64,000 nucleotides of DNA, from contig NZ_CADEAR010000003.1 of the NCBI RefSeq assembly GCF_902825325.1, forward strand, positions 248,001 to 312,000. The letters run 5' to 3'. Below, piece after piece: positions 38,365 through 46,040 of the stretch. Position numbers and translations under genes: made by a program. Below the pieces are notes generated by a model. The model made no database searches and had not been told where the DNA came from. It saw nothing but the letters and a program-made list of their open reading frames with translations. Source of the stretch: Brucella tritici (GTDB lineage: Bacteria; Pseudomonadota; Alphaproteobacteria; Rhizobiales; Rhizobiaceae). Within the stretch, counting starts at the first letter, position 1. Each line of letters starts with the position of its first letter.

Positions 38365-39072
38365 CTATTCGATGCTGAGCTTGTAGCCGATGCCGCGCAC
38401 GGTCTGGAGCCAGACCGGATTGGCCGGGTCCTGCTCGATCTTGCGGCGAAGACGATTGATCTGGACGTCGATTGTGCGCTCGCCGACATCGCCGTCCTGA
38501 CCGGTCAGCTCATGGCGGGGGATCGTTTCACCGGCGCGCTCGGCGAAGATCGCCATGATGTCCTGCTCGCGATCAGTCAGCTTGATTGTTTCCGTACCCT
38601 TCTTCAGCTCGCGACGCGGGATGAAGAAAGTATAGGGGCCGAACACGATCTGCTCGATCTTCGGCTGTGCGGGTGGTGCGCCGCGCCGCAGGATATTGTT
38701 GATGCGCAGCGTCAGCTCGCGGGGATCGAACGGTTTGGGCAGATAGTCGTCTGCACCGGCAGCCAGACCATCGATGCGGCTGTCGGTTTCCGACAATGCC
38801 GTCAGCATCAGGATGGGAACGTTCTTCTGCTCGCGCAGCGATCTCGTCAGCGAAACGCCGGTTTCGCCCGGCATCATCACGTCGAGGATCAGCAGATCGA
38901 AATCGATGCCTTCCAGCTTGCGGCGCGCTTCGGCAGCGCTTCCAGCCATGGTGACACGGAATCCGCTGTTGGTCAGATATTGCGAGAGAAGGCTGCGGAT
39001 ACGCGTATCGTCGTCAACAACGAGGAGATGCGGCGCGTCGTCCGAGAGCGTCTTTTCTTCTTCTACAGCCAT
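38365..39072 (-). CDS. petR: OmpR-family response regulator (PetR-like)
   Basis: The 235-residue regulator has a receiver domain with the acidic pocket D20/D21, D64 in LLILDVMMPG and the Lys in YLPKPFDP, then an OmpR-type winged helix ending WLQTVRGIGYKL. ATG 39072 is preferred; an in-frame ATG at 39090 would add six residues. It follows a MarR gene in the same orientation. In Rhodobacter capsulatus petP (MarR type) and petR (OmpR type) lie together and affect cytochrome bc1 genes; the same gene order here is why I use PetR. Evidence for bc1 regulation in this organism is inference. Confidence 0.9.
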   Translation of the reverse strand: MAVEEEKTLSDDAPHLLVVDDDTRIRSLLSQYLTNSGFRVTMAGSAAEARRKLEGIDFDLLILDVMMPGETGVSLTRSLREQKNVPILMLTALSETDSRIDGLAAGADDYLPKPFDPRELTLRINNILRRGAPPAQPKIEQIVFGPYTFFIPRRELKKGTETIKLTDREQDIMAIFAERAGETIPRHELTGQDGDVGERTIDVQINRLRRKIEQDPANPVWLQTVRGIGYKLSIE

Positions 39073-39110
39073 GGCGTCTTTCGATCCCATTCCGTTTCAA
39101 TTCGACTACA

Positions 39111-39155
39111 GCATCGGCCCAAAAATCGGAATCGATTTTTTGGAAAGCACGATGC
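39111..39155. repeat. Dispersed short palindrome, family 1 (divergent)
   Basis: GCATCGGCCCAAAAATCGG paired with a TTTTGG-containing arm and an end ACGATGC. It lies between the MarR and response-regulator genes. Confidence 0.55.
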
Positions 39156-39342
39156 GTAGATTCAATAAGTTAGAGCGACCTTTGTGCGTCCGAATGGACG
39201 CACGGCGCTCTATGACGCAACATGCGCCGTCCGGCATATTACCGACAGGAATGCGGCGCGTCTATTCACTGCCTGCATGGAAGCTTTCTTGTACAAGCAC
39301 TTAGTGCAACCAGACGTAACACTCAAACTCAGTATTGTCGGT

Positions 39343-39864
39343 TCAGAGGCGTCTGGCTGAGTTGTCATCAGCAGAAAACTCGTCAATCTGGGCGCGCCGC
39401 TCGGGATTGACCATATTATAAAGAAAACGTTCGATCACTTCGCGGTCTTGCGGTGCGCAGCCTTCCAGTGCGCGCGCGATACGCCGTGACTGTGGAAGGG
39501 CGAGCGCAAGCGTGAGCTGGCGACCGCTCTTGGTCGGATAAAGCTTGCGGTGGCGGCGGTCGTGCAGGCCGGTGGCCTGAACGACATGGCCCGTATCGAT
39601 AAGCTGTTTAAGCACGCGCGACAGGCTCTGCTTGGTGATCCGCAACACTTCCAGAAGCTCCGCGACTGTCATGCCCGGCTTGCGGTTGATGAAGTAGAGG
39701 ACACGGTGATGCGCCCGCCCGAATCCGATCTTTTCCAGGATAAGATCAGGGTCGGCAGTGAAATCGCGATAAGAAAAAAACAGAAGCTCAATGACGTTGA
39801 GATCGGCAGCCTCCTCAGCCGTCAACGGATTGCTTATATAATTCATATCGTTCGTCGAATTCAC
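39343..39864 (-). CDS. petP: MarR-family regulator (PetP-like)
   Basis: The 173-residue protein has a MarR winged helix: GRAHHRVLYFINRKPGMTVA, ELLEVLRITKQSLSRVLKQL as recognition helix, then the wing GLHDRRHRKLYPTKSG (D-R-R-x-R). The start GTG 39864 follows CGGAGCACC at good spacing; ATG 39846 is an alternative without a good site. It precedes the PetR-like gene, as in the petP-petR pair of Rhodobacter. A palindrome centred at 39902 lies 28 nt upstream and may be its operator. Confidence 0.87.
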   Translation of the reverse strand: MNSTNDMNYISNPLTAEEAADLNVIELLFFSYRDFTADPDLILEKIGFGRAHHRVLYFINRKPGMTVAELLEVLRITKQSLSRVLKQLIDTGHVVQATGLHDRRHRKLYPTKSGRQLTLALALPQSRRIARALEGCAPQDREVIERFLYNMVNPERRAQIDEFSADDNSARRL

Positions 39865-40293
39865 ATCGGTGCTCCGTTCTGTCGCGTTAAATATGTCAGC
39901 ATTATTGACATAATTCAATCGCCCAGATAATTTTCGATAAGCGTAGGCTGGCTTTTTTGGAATAATGTTCGCGCTGACGCATGCAAGGAGGAGGAATAAT
40001 TGCGCTGACTGGCTTTCCGTCACCGTCCAAAAGATGGGCGATGAGGATGGTTGCCGCAATATTCTATCCCGGTGGAGGATTTATTTTCTTTCCATGCATG
40101 CTCCGCCTGGGATTCGCGCAATATGTTTGCGTGACCTCAGAGCATTTCGAACAAAAAGGCCAGCAATTACGCAGAAAAAGGTGGCCGTCTCACCAGTTAT
40201 ATCGATTTAATTGGGGAAGACAGGTTGCGGAGAAGGTTGCCCGACCGGAAATCGGTTTCGAGACAGCGCCGCGAAATATTCAGGAGCAAGAAA
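39865..40293. other. Intergenic region between divergent petP-like gene and ilvE
   Basis: These 429 nt hold no supported ORF. The part near 39892-39919 is AT-rich and has two overlapping palindromes (see operator). The remainder, up to CAGGAGCAAG before ilvE, carries the ilvE promoter by position; no attenuator or riboswitch is evident. Confidence 0.55.
39892..39919. promoter_or_regulatory. Candidate MarR operator upstream of petP-like gene
   Basis: TATGTCA (39892-39898) and TGACATA (39906-39912) form perfect 7-bp inverted arms with a 7-nt spacer. A second palindrome, ATTGA-CATAAT-TCAAT at 39904-39919, overlaps it. MarR proteins bind AT-rich palindromes of this size, and the site is 28 nt upstream of the regulator's GTG start, fitting autoregulation. 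Confidence 0.55.
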
Positions 40294-41184
40294 ATGGCTG
40301 CGATTCCATTCGATCAACGGGACGGATTTATCTGGCTGGACGGAGAATTCGTCGACTGGAAAGATGCAAAGATTCATGTGCTGACCCATGGCCTGCATTA
40401 TGCGAGCGCCGTGTTTGAAGGCGAGCGCGCCTATGGCGGCGAGATCTTCAAGCTCAATGAACACACCGAACGTCTGCATGAATCTGCGCGTATTCTCGGT
40501 TTCGAGATTCCTTTCAGCGTTGCAGAAATCAATGATGCTTGCCGTGAACTTCTCAAGAAGCAGGGTTTTGAAGATGCCTATGTGCGTCCGATTGCCTGGC
40601 GCGGTTCGGAATCGCTTGGCGTTTCGGCGCAGAACAACCGCATTCATCTTGCAATCGCCATCTGGCAGTGGCCGAGCTATTTCTCGCCTGAAGAAAAAAT
40701 GAAGGGTATCCGGCTCGATATTGCTGAATATTGCCGCCCGGACCCGCGCACCGCGCCTTCGCGTTCAAAGGCTGCAGGTCTTTATATGATCTGCACGATT
40801 TCCAAACATGCCGCCGAAGCCAAGGGCTATGCCGATGCATTGATGCTCGACTGGCGCGGACAGGTTGCCGAAGCAACCGGCGCAAACGTCTTCTTCGTGA
40901 AGGACGGAGCGCTGCACACGCCGAAGCCTGACTGTTTCCTTGACGGTATTACACGCCGCACGATCATTGATCTTGCCAAGCGCCGCGGTATTGAAGTTAT
41001 CGAGCGGGCAATCATGCCGGAAGAACTTGCCGGTTTCTCTGAATGCTTCCTGTGTGGAACAGCAGCGGAAGTGACGCCGGTTTCCGAGATCGGTCAATAC
41101 CGGTTCAAGCCTTCCGAGATCACGAATGTTCTAATGAATGACTATTCCGCAGAAGTTCAGCCAAAGCGTGCGGCAGCGGAATAA
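40294..41184 (+). CDS. ilvE: Branched-chain amino acid aminotransferase
   Basis: The class IV PLP transaminase of 296 residues converts branched 2-oxo acids to Val, Leu and Ile. The PLP lysine is K159 in RSKAAGLYM, numbering as in E. coli IlvE, preceded by LTHGLHYASAVFEGERAY and followed by DALMLDWRGQVAEATGANVF. ATG 40294 follows CAGGAGCAAG. It is divergent from the petP-like gene; a terminator follows. Confidence 0.95.
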   Translation: MAAIPFDQRDGFIWLDGEFVDWKDAKIHVLTHGLHYASAVFEGERAYGGEIFKLNEHTERLHESARILGFEIPFSVAEINDACRELLKKQGFEDAYVRPIAWRGSESLGVSAQNNRIHLAIAIWQWPSYFSPEEKMKGIRLDIAEYCRPDPRTAPSRSKAAGLYMICTISKHAAEAKGYADALMLDWRGQVAEATGANVFFVKDGALHTPKPDCFLDGITRRTIIDLAKRRGIEVIERAIMPEELAGFSECFLCGTAAEVTPVSEIGQYRFKPSEITNVLMNDYSAEVQPKRAAAE

Positions 41185-41200
41185 CTGAGTTGTAAACAGA

Positions 41201-41227
41201 AAAAGAGCGGTCTTCGGACCGCTTTTT
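41201..41227 (+). terminator. Terminator of ilvE
   Basis: GAGCGGTC-TTCG-GACCGCTTTTT with a T run, just after the ilvE stop. Confidence 0.92.
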
Positions 41228-41330
41228 AATTATGTCGTCGCTTATTGTTTGACATTGGGCAGTTTCGGTCCAAGATTTTTTCGACCGGACTCGCACTATT
41301 CCGGTTTAAAACTCAGATGGGGTGACGATT

Positions 41331-41612
41331 ATGGAATCTCTACTACCTATCATTCTCCAGCTTGTCGCTGGCGCAGTTGGTGGCAACATCGCAGGTGCCG
41401 TGAAAAATATCAGTCTAGGCACAACGGGCAACACGGTGGCTGGTGGCATCGGTGGTGTCATCCTCGGTCAGCTCCTTCCGATGCTGTCCGGCGGCGGTCT
41501 CGATTCCGTGCTCAATGGCGTTGTCGGCCAGTTGGCGGGCGGCGGTGTTGGCGGTATCGTGCTGACGGCTATTGTCGGCCTGATCAAGAACTCTATGGCC
41601 GCCAAGGCCTGA
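41331..41612 (+). CDS. Glycine-rich small hydrophobic protein (93 aa)
   Basis: The 93-residue protein starts MESLLPIILQLVAGAVGGN and is nearly all Gly, Val, Ile, Leu and Ala (VAGGIGGVILGQLLP, GGGLDSVLNGVVGQLAG). It has three hydrophobic segments of about 20 residues and only a few charges, mostly at the C-terminus (KNSMAAKA). It could insert into the membrane as a small holin-like or phasin-like protein, but I recognise no family. ATG 41331 follows GGGGTGACG; a GTG at 41322 is less likely. Confidence 0.75.
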   Translation: MESLLPIILQLVAGAVGGNIAGAVKNISLGTTGNTVAGGIGGVILGQLLPMLSGGGLDSVLNGVVGQLAGGGVGGIVLTAIVGLIKNSMAAKA

Positions 41613-41712
41613 CGCATTTGGGGCGCGGCCCCTTTTGTGGCGGCGCTTCATGCGGAGGTGAGAAACCTTCAGCCCGAAAAGCAGGCTCGCTTTTCGGAAT
41701 ATACTTCGATTA

Positions 41713-41758
41713 GAGCATAATACGATCTGAGTGAAACGAGGATCGATAAGATTATGCT
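41713..41758. repeat. Dispersed short palindrome-like repeat (AGCATAAT type)
   Basis: AGCATAATACGATCTGAGTG and the inverted end GATAAGATTATGCT flank an imperfect palindrome, related in style to family 1 but with different core. Confidence 0.5.
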
Positions 41759-41858
41759 TTAAAAAGAGGTTAGCGTACCGATCTGCTTCAATCAGATCGA
41801 ATAGCGCTCTGATTGCCTGATTGTGGGGACGATCGGCAAGACGAACTGTCGGAGAGGG

Positions 41859-41892
41859 AAAAACGGACGGCTATTCGCCGTCCGTTTTTATT
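41859..41892 (+). terminator. Hairpin terminator upstream of the MBL gene
   Basis: AAAACGGACGGC-TATTC-GCCGTCCGTTTTT with T run. It most probably terminates a transcript from the Gly-rich gene side. Confidence 0.8.
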
Positions 41893-41967
41893 TTACAAAG
41901 CCTTCACGCGGCCACGGCTGACCATTATGTGTGAACAGGAAACCGCATATCGAGTGGAGTAAAGAGC

Positions 41968-42624
41968 ATGGGGCAATTGCAGGCCATTATCGTTCCCGTC
42001 ACGCCTTTTCAGCAGAATTGCACAATTCTGTTTGACAGCGAGAGCAAGAAGGGAGTCGTGATCGATCCGGGCGGCGATCTTGATCGCATCCGGGAGGCAA
42101 TTGAATCTCAAGGGATCGATGTCGAGGCCATCTGGATCACGCATGGCCATATCGATCATGCTGCGGCTGCGCTTGATCTCAAGGAAGCCCTGAACGTGGA
42201 CATTATCGGCCCGCACAAGGACGATAAATTCCTGCTCGATAATCTGGAAACGACCGGCCTGAAATATGGCATCACTGAAGGCGTGCGCAATGTCACGCCG
42301 GATCGCTGGCTCGATGAGGGCGACAAGGTTTCCGTCGCCGGTCACGAGTTCGATGTCTTCCATACGCCGGGCCATGCACCGGGACATGTCGTTTTCTTCA
42401 GCCCGGAGGCCCGGTTTGCCATTGTTGGTGACGTGCTTTTCAATGGCTCGGTCGGGCGTACGGATCTGCCTGGCGGTGATCACGCGGCGCTGATTCGCTC
42501 CATCAAGGAAAAGCTGCTGCCACTCGGCGACGATATCGGCTTCATTTGCGGGCACGGTCCCGGCAGCCGGTTCGGCGATGAGCGGCGTTCCAATCCGTTT
42601 TTGAACGACATCGGATATGCATAA
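41968..42624 (+). CDS. Metallo-beta-lactamase-fold hydrolase (glyoxalase II-like)
   Basis: The 218-residue protein has the metal motif THGHIDHAAA (HxHxDH), then FHTPGHAPGHVVFFSP and VGDVLFNGSVGRTDL with the bridging Asp, and a distal His in FICGHGPGSR. Glyoxalase II-like members cleave thioesters such as S-lactoylglutathione, but the active region is shared by many hydrolases. ATG 41968 gives MGQLQAIIVPVTPF. Substrate not determinable here. Confidence 0.92.
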   Translation: MGQLQAIIVPVTPFQQNCTILFDSESKKGVVIDPGGDLDRIREAIESQGIDVEAIWITHGHIDHAAAALDLKEALNVDIIGPHKDDKFLLDNLETTGLKYGITEGVRNVTPDRWLDEGDKVSVAGHEFDVFHTPGHAPGHVVFFSPEARFAIVGDVLFNGSVGRTDLPGGDHAALIRSIKEKLLPLGDDIGFICGHGPGSRFGDERRSNPFLNDIGYA

Positions 42625-42626
42625 AT

Positions 42627-42654
42627 AAAAAAGCCGCCTTTAAAGGCGGCTTTT
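42627..42654. terminator. Bidirectional terminator between the MBL gene and the BA14K-like gene
   Basis: AAAAAAGCCGCC-TTTAAA-GGCGGCTTTT, convergent on both strands. Confidence 0.92.
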
Positions 42655-42671
42655 CCTATTAAATTCCGGCT

Positions 42672-43124
42672 TTAGTTGGCGGAGCAGAAGTGATCGCGCC
42701 CGTCGTAACCGCGATAGGTGCCGGTATTCGGATTGAACGACCGATAGCGATCGGAGCAATACTGATACCAGCCGCGGCTCCATGGCTCATAACTTGAGCG
42801 ATAATAGGTTACCTGGCGAGCCGGTGCTGCCGGGTAATAGGCCGGAGGCGGGGGAGGCGGCGCGTAGACCGGGGCAGGCTGCACATAGGTCGGCTGCGGC
42901 TGGCTCAGTGCGCTGCCGATGAGGGCGCCTGCCGCGAGGCCGATCACGCCTGCGGCGACGGCGTCGCCATTGCCGCGATGCCGGTCGCGGTAGTAAGGAC
43001 GATCCCAACCGCCACGATCCCAACCATGACGACCCCAGGAATCTGCCGATGCTGTTGCAAGCGGTGCGGCAACTGCCGCGAGGGATGCCGCTGCCAGGAT
43101 GGCTGTTTTCGCAAATCGGTTCAT
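42672..43124 (-). CDS. BA14K-like exported protein
   Basis: The 150-residue protein has a signal peptide (to about ASA at residue 27), a Gly-rich hydrophobic segment (VAAGVIGLAAGALIGSAL), a proline stretch (YAPPPPPPAYYP) and the C-terminal BA14K signature YCSDRYRSFNPNTGTY then GYDGRDHFC. Brucella BA14K is an immunoreactive lectin-like protein; this domain has two paired Cys (YCS, HFC). This is a clade marker. The promoter region upstream is 43125 onward. Confidence 0.88.
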   Translation of the reverse strand: MNRFAKTAILAAASLAAVAAPLATASADSWGRHGWDRGGWDRPYYRDRHRGNGDAVAAGVIGLAAGALIGSALSQPQPTYVQPAPVYAPPPPPPAYYPAAPARQVTYYRSSYEPWSRGWYQYCSDRYRSFNPNTGTYRGYDGRDHFCSAN

Positions 43125-43343
43125 TGTTCGCTCCTTCAGAAGCTCGACTGTAATTTTTCCGATACGCTCGCCGAACAGGCACGCACGTATCGTTTATGAA
43201 TAACTGATTAACTCTTTCGACATGAATGGAGGCTGAACAATGGTGAAGGGCGATGAAAAGCTGTTCGTTTCCGGTCAATTACATGCAGCATCTGTAATAT
43301 TTCGCGCCCGGATGATGATCCGTTCAGGGTTGCCTACAGGCAA

Positions 43344-43369
43344 TAAAAAACCCCGGCGAAAGCCGGGGC
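43344..43369 (-). terminator. Terminator of the cold-shock gene
   Basis: On the minus strand TGCCCCGGC-TTTC-GCCGGGG followed by TTTTTTATTG. Confidence 0.92.
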
Positions 43370-43394
43370 AAATGGTAGGTTCTTTTATGAACAA

Positions 43395-43610
43395 TCAGCC
43401 GGTAACGGTGATGTTCACGGCCTTGGGGCCCTTGCCGCGACGATCCGGTTCCGTCTCGTAGGAAACCTTCTGATTGTCTGCGAGGCCAGTGAGGCCAGAA
43501 GCCTGTACAGCAGAGATATGTACGAAGATGTCAGCGCCACCGTCGTCCGGCTTGATAAAACCGAAGCCTTTTTCGGTATTGAAGAATTTGACCTGTCCGG
43601 TCTGTGCCAT
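43395..43610 (-). CDS. Cold-shock protein (CspA family)
   Basis: The 71-residue single cold-shock domain has RNP1 KGFGFI and RNP2 DIFVHI. It starts MAQTGQVKFFNTEKGFGFIK at ATG 43610 behind AAAAGGAACGG; the frame is open further upstream but without similarity. Csp proteins are RNA chaperones. The family is certain; the paralogue identity is not. Confidence 0.95.
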   Translation of the reverse strand: MAQTGQVKFFNTEKGFGFIKPDDGGADIFVHISAVQASGLTGLADNQKVSYETEPDRRGKGPKAVNITVTG

Positions 43611-44015
43611 GGGATCCGTTCCTTTTCCTTGGCGCCACCGCTCTTGTGGAGACAGTGGTATTACAAATTCTGCCAAGCGCACCACACACCCGGCAGAGGG
43701 TTATGCAGGCAGTTCTCGACATTGGGAAGGAACCGATCATTGCCGAAGGGGAGCCTTCGACCCGGAACTTATAGCGGCCCCGGCACGCCGTTCTTCAGTC
43801 TTCCATTTGTTCGCTAAGTGCCCGAACAGGTGGAGACTGATCTATGAAGCGGTATTTGGCAAGCAAATTCTTTGGGGAGCATATGATTGGTTATCTTTGA
43901 ACCGGTATCGTCATAATTTTTTACGATTGTTTCAAGAAAATCCACTGCTCATTTCCAAAACAGAACAGGCTATCCCTAATATATCAAGAATATAACGGGA
44001 TATGTCTTTGCCATC
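43611..44015. other. Upstream region of the cold-shock gene and downstream end of the transglycosylase gene
   Basis: About 405 nt; the stretch nearest the csp start is likely a long 5' leader, as is usual for cold-shock genes. The AT-rich part 43850-44000 has no ORF I can support. Confidence 0.5.
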
Positions 44016-44915
44016 TCATCGATTGCGCGAAACTATGCATGCGCCACCGGCAGCGCGAAGCTTTGCGCAAATGCTATCGGCTTCCCCACGGCTGTCAGCG
44101 CCTATGCGTACTGCATATATACCGCGGCGTCCCATGGGGGTCCGTATCCGACTGATGACGGGATCATGGCCCGCCAGCACGCTGCTAAATTGCTTGCGCA
44201 GGCGCGCCCATTGATTGACGGCTGCGCTGCGGCGGAAATTACCGGCGACCTGAATGCCCCACGGCTTGGGCTTCACGCGCGACATCGGAATCGTGGCACT
44301 GCGAATGATCGGCAGACGCTTGCAGGCATCATGGAATGCGAGCTTAGGGTCGAGCGGACGGTTCACGATCTCCTTGCCTGCCGCGAAGTCGTCGGCGGGC
44401 GCGCCGGTTATATCCAGCACGTAGTTTTCAGTTTCGAGCGGCAGAAAACCGCCGGACCGCATCCAGCTTGAAACGCGCCCGGCCCCTGCATTATAGGCGG
44501 CGGCTGCAAGGCCCCAATTGCCGAATGCACCTTTCAGGTCGCGCAGGAAACTCGCGGATGCGGGGATGGCCTGCTCAATGTCGAAGGGATCGGCGAGGCC
44601 GCGTTCCTTCGCTGTATAAGGCATGAATTGCGCAATGCCCTCGGCGCCGACAGGACTGACTGCGTTATGGTCGAAACGGCTTTCCTTCCAGATCAGCCGG
44701 GCGAAGAAATCACGCGGAATGCCATGGGCGTCGGCATTGGCACCGATGAGCTGGCAGATGCGGCCGACGGTCGGTGTCTTCTTCTCTGGTGGCAGGGGCG
44801 GCGCATAGACCGGTGGATTCGGTTCGCTCGCTGCGTAGGGTGAAGCGACGCCGAAAGGCAGGCTGAAAAGCTGCGAAGCCAGGATAATCGCTATGCTGTG
44901 CCGGTAACGATTCAT
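44016..44915 (-). CDS. Lytic transglycosylase with SLT and C-terminal SPOR-like domain
   Basis: The 299-residue exported protein has a signal peptide (about residues 1-29, ending PYAAS), the SLT domain with catalytic E78 in LIWKESRFDHNA, GAEGIAQFMPYTAKERGL and AYNAGAGRVSSW, and a C-terminal 75-residue part ending GIYAVRIGADSRGEADSICA that resembles a SPOR peptidoglycan-binding fold. Such enzymes cleave the glycan strand to 1,6-anhydroMurNAc. ATG 44915 is the frame start and gives the signal peptide. Confidence 0.9.
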   Translation of the reverse strand: MNRYRHSIAIILASQLFSLPFGVASPYAASEPNPPVYAPPLPPEKKTPTVGRICQLIGANADAHGIPRDFFARLIWKESRFDHNAVSPVGAEGIAQFMPYTAKERGLADPFDIEQAIPASASFLRDLKGAFGNWGLAAAAYNAGAGRVSSWMRSGGFLPLETENYVLDITGAPADDFAAGKEIVNRPLDPKLAFHDACKRLPIIRSATIPMSRVKPKPWGIQVAGNFRRSAAVNQWARLRKQFSSVLAGHDPVISRIRTPMGRRGIYAVRIGADSRGEADSICAKLRAAGGACIVSRNR

Positions 44916-45063
44916 GCTGCCTGTTCCGCCCCCTCAACTTCGGCCAAGGTAACCTATATGGGCGGGTTGTCGATATGGTCCGCAAGGTTTTGCACTTTTG
45001 TAAAAAGACTTGCCCTTATCGCAGGTTGCGCCATCTTAACCTTCGGGACAAAGGGAGAGGAAA

Positions 45064-45516
45064 ATGCAATTTCATCAATTGAGACAATTGGCTGCGCTTG
45101 CGGGCGCTCTGCTTCTCGCCGGTTGCGTGGCTGAAGGCGGCGGAATGGATCATCGTCCACCGATGCGTCCCGGACCGTCGCAGCCGCAAATCTGCCCGAT
45201 GAATTATGCGCCCGTCTGCGCAACGCGGGGTTCTTCGCGCAAGACATTCGGTAATTCATGTCAGGCGAGAGCGCAGGGCTATCGCATCATCGCAAACGGC
45301 CAGTGCTCGTCAAGACCGGGTCCGGGTTGGGGCGGCGCAGGCGGAATGCATCCGCCACATCAGGGTAACAGGCCAGGCAGGCCGGGCATGGGCGCCTGCA
45401 CGCGGGAATATATGCCTGTTTGCGCAAAACGCGGTAACGAACGGCGCACATTCTCCAACCGTTGCGAAGCCGACCGTGCAGGCTATCGCATCATGAATGG
45501 CGGACAGTGCCGTTAA
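45064..45516 (+). CDS. Lipoprotein with two Kazal-like domains
   Basis: The 150-residue protein has a lipobox ALLLAGC (Cys 21). Two similar Cys-rich units follow: C44-P-M-N-Y-A-P-V-C52 ... TFGNSC66 ... NGQC81, and C112-T-R-E-Y-M-P-V-C120 ... TFSNRC134 ... GGQC149. This is the Kazal pattern CxxxxxPVCxxxxxTFxNxC but with four Cys per unit instead of six. The linker is Gly/Pro/His-rich. It is likely anchored at the outer membrane, where it could inhibit proteases; inhibitor activity is inferred. It is a single-gene unit with terminator at 45533-45558. Confidence 0.85.
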   Translation: MQFHQLRQLAALAGALLLAGCVAEGGGMDHRPPMRPGPSQPQICPMNYAPVCATRGSSRKTFGNSCQARAQGYRIIANGQCSSRPGPGWGGAGGMHPPHQGNRPGRPGMGACTREYMPVCAKRGNERRTFSNRCEADRAGYRIMNGGQCR

Positions 45517-45532
45517 CTGAACCAGGTATAGA

Positions 45533-45558
45533 GAGGGCGGCCTTCGGTCGCCCTTTTT
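45533..45558 (+). terminator. Terminator downstream of the Kazal-like gene
   Basis: AGGGCGGCC-TTCG-GGTCGCCCTTTTT with one G-T wobble pair; it overlaps the hxlR stop codon on the opposite strand. Confidence 0.85.
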
Positions 45559-45925
45559 AAGCGGCGGCCTGCGTCTTGCTTGGTTTGCTGAAGCGGTCGA
45601 TATTCGTGTCGCCCCAGTCTTTGAGGGCAAGCAGAATAGGCTCGATGCTGCGACCCAGTGGGGAAAGACTATATTCCACCTTCGGCGGCACCTGTGCATA
45701 GATCTTGCGCTTGATCAGGCCGTCTTCTTCCAGTTCGCGAAGCTGGTTTGTCAGCATGCGCTGCGTGACGCCTGGTATCTGTCGTCTCAATTCGTTGAAA
45801 CGTAGCGTTCCATCCAGAAGATGAAACAGCACAACGCTTTTCCATTTACCGTCAATAAGGCTGATGGCTGCCTCGACCGCGCAACCGGGACTGCAATCAA
45901 AACGGGAGTGTTTCGCCTTAGCCAT
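45557..45925 (-). CDS. HxlR-family transcriptional regulator
   Basis: The 122-residue winged-helix protein has LIDGKWKSVVLFHLLDGTLRF, then RRQIPGVTQRMLTNQLREL and EEDGLIKRKIYAQVPPKVEY, the standard HxlR core. C11 and C15 in the N-terminal CSPGC resemble the redox-sensing Cys of YodB/QorR-type HxlR proteins. It is divergent from the quinone-oxidoreductase gene 115 nt away, and a palindrome lies in between. It probably represses its neighbour and itself in response to quinones or diamide-like stress; this is inference. Confidence 0.9.
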   Translation of the reverse strand: MAKAKHSRFDCSPGCAVEAAISLIDGKWKSVVLFHLLDGTLRFNELRRQIPGVTQRMLTNQLRELEEDGLIKRKIYAQVPPKVEYSLSPLGRSIEPILLALKDWGDTNIDRFSKPSKTQAAA

Positions 45926-45946
45926 TTAGGTATCCTTTTTATACTA

Positions 45947-45964
45947 AGTACAAAAATCAGTACT
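45947..45964. promoter_or_regulatory. Candidate HxlR operator
   Basis: AGTAC-AAAAATCA-GTACT is a perfect 5-bp inverted repeat with an 8-nt spacer, 22 nt upstream of the hxlR start and about 77 nt from the oxidoreductase start. HxlR dimers bind such AT-spaced palindromes in the shared intergenic region. Confidence 0.55.
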
Positions 45965-46040
45965 ATTGGCAGTTTTTGTGCGTATTTTCATATTCTCATA
46001 GTAGTCTAATATTTGGTCCATAGCAAATGGAGCAAAGACA

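Larger units (their letters stand above)
41613..41967. other. Intergenic region between the Gly-rich gene and the MBL hydrolase
   Basis: About 355 nt. It holds a palindromic repeat-like block (41713-41758) and a hairpin at 41859-41892; no coding ORF is supported. Confidence 0.55.
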
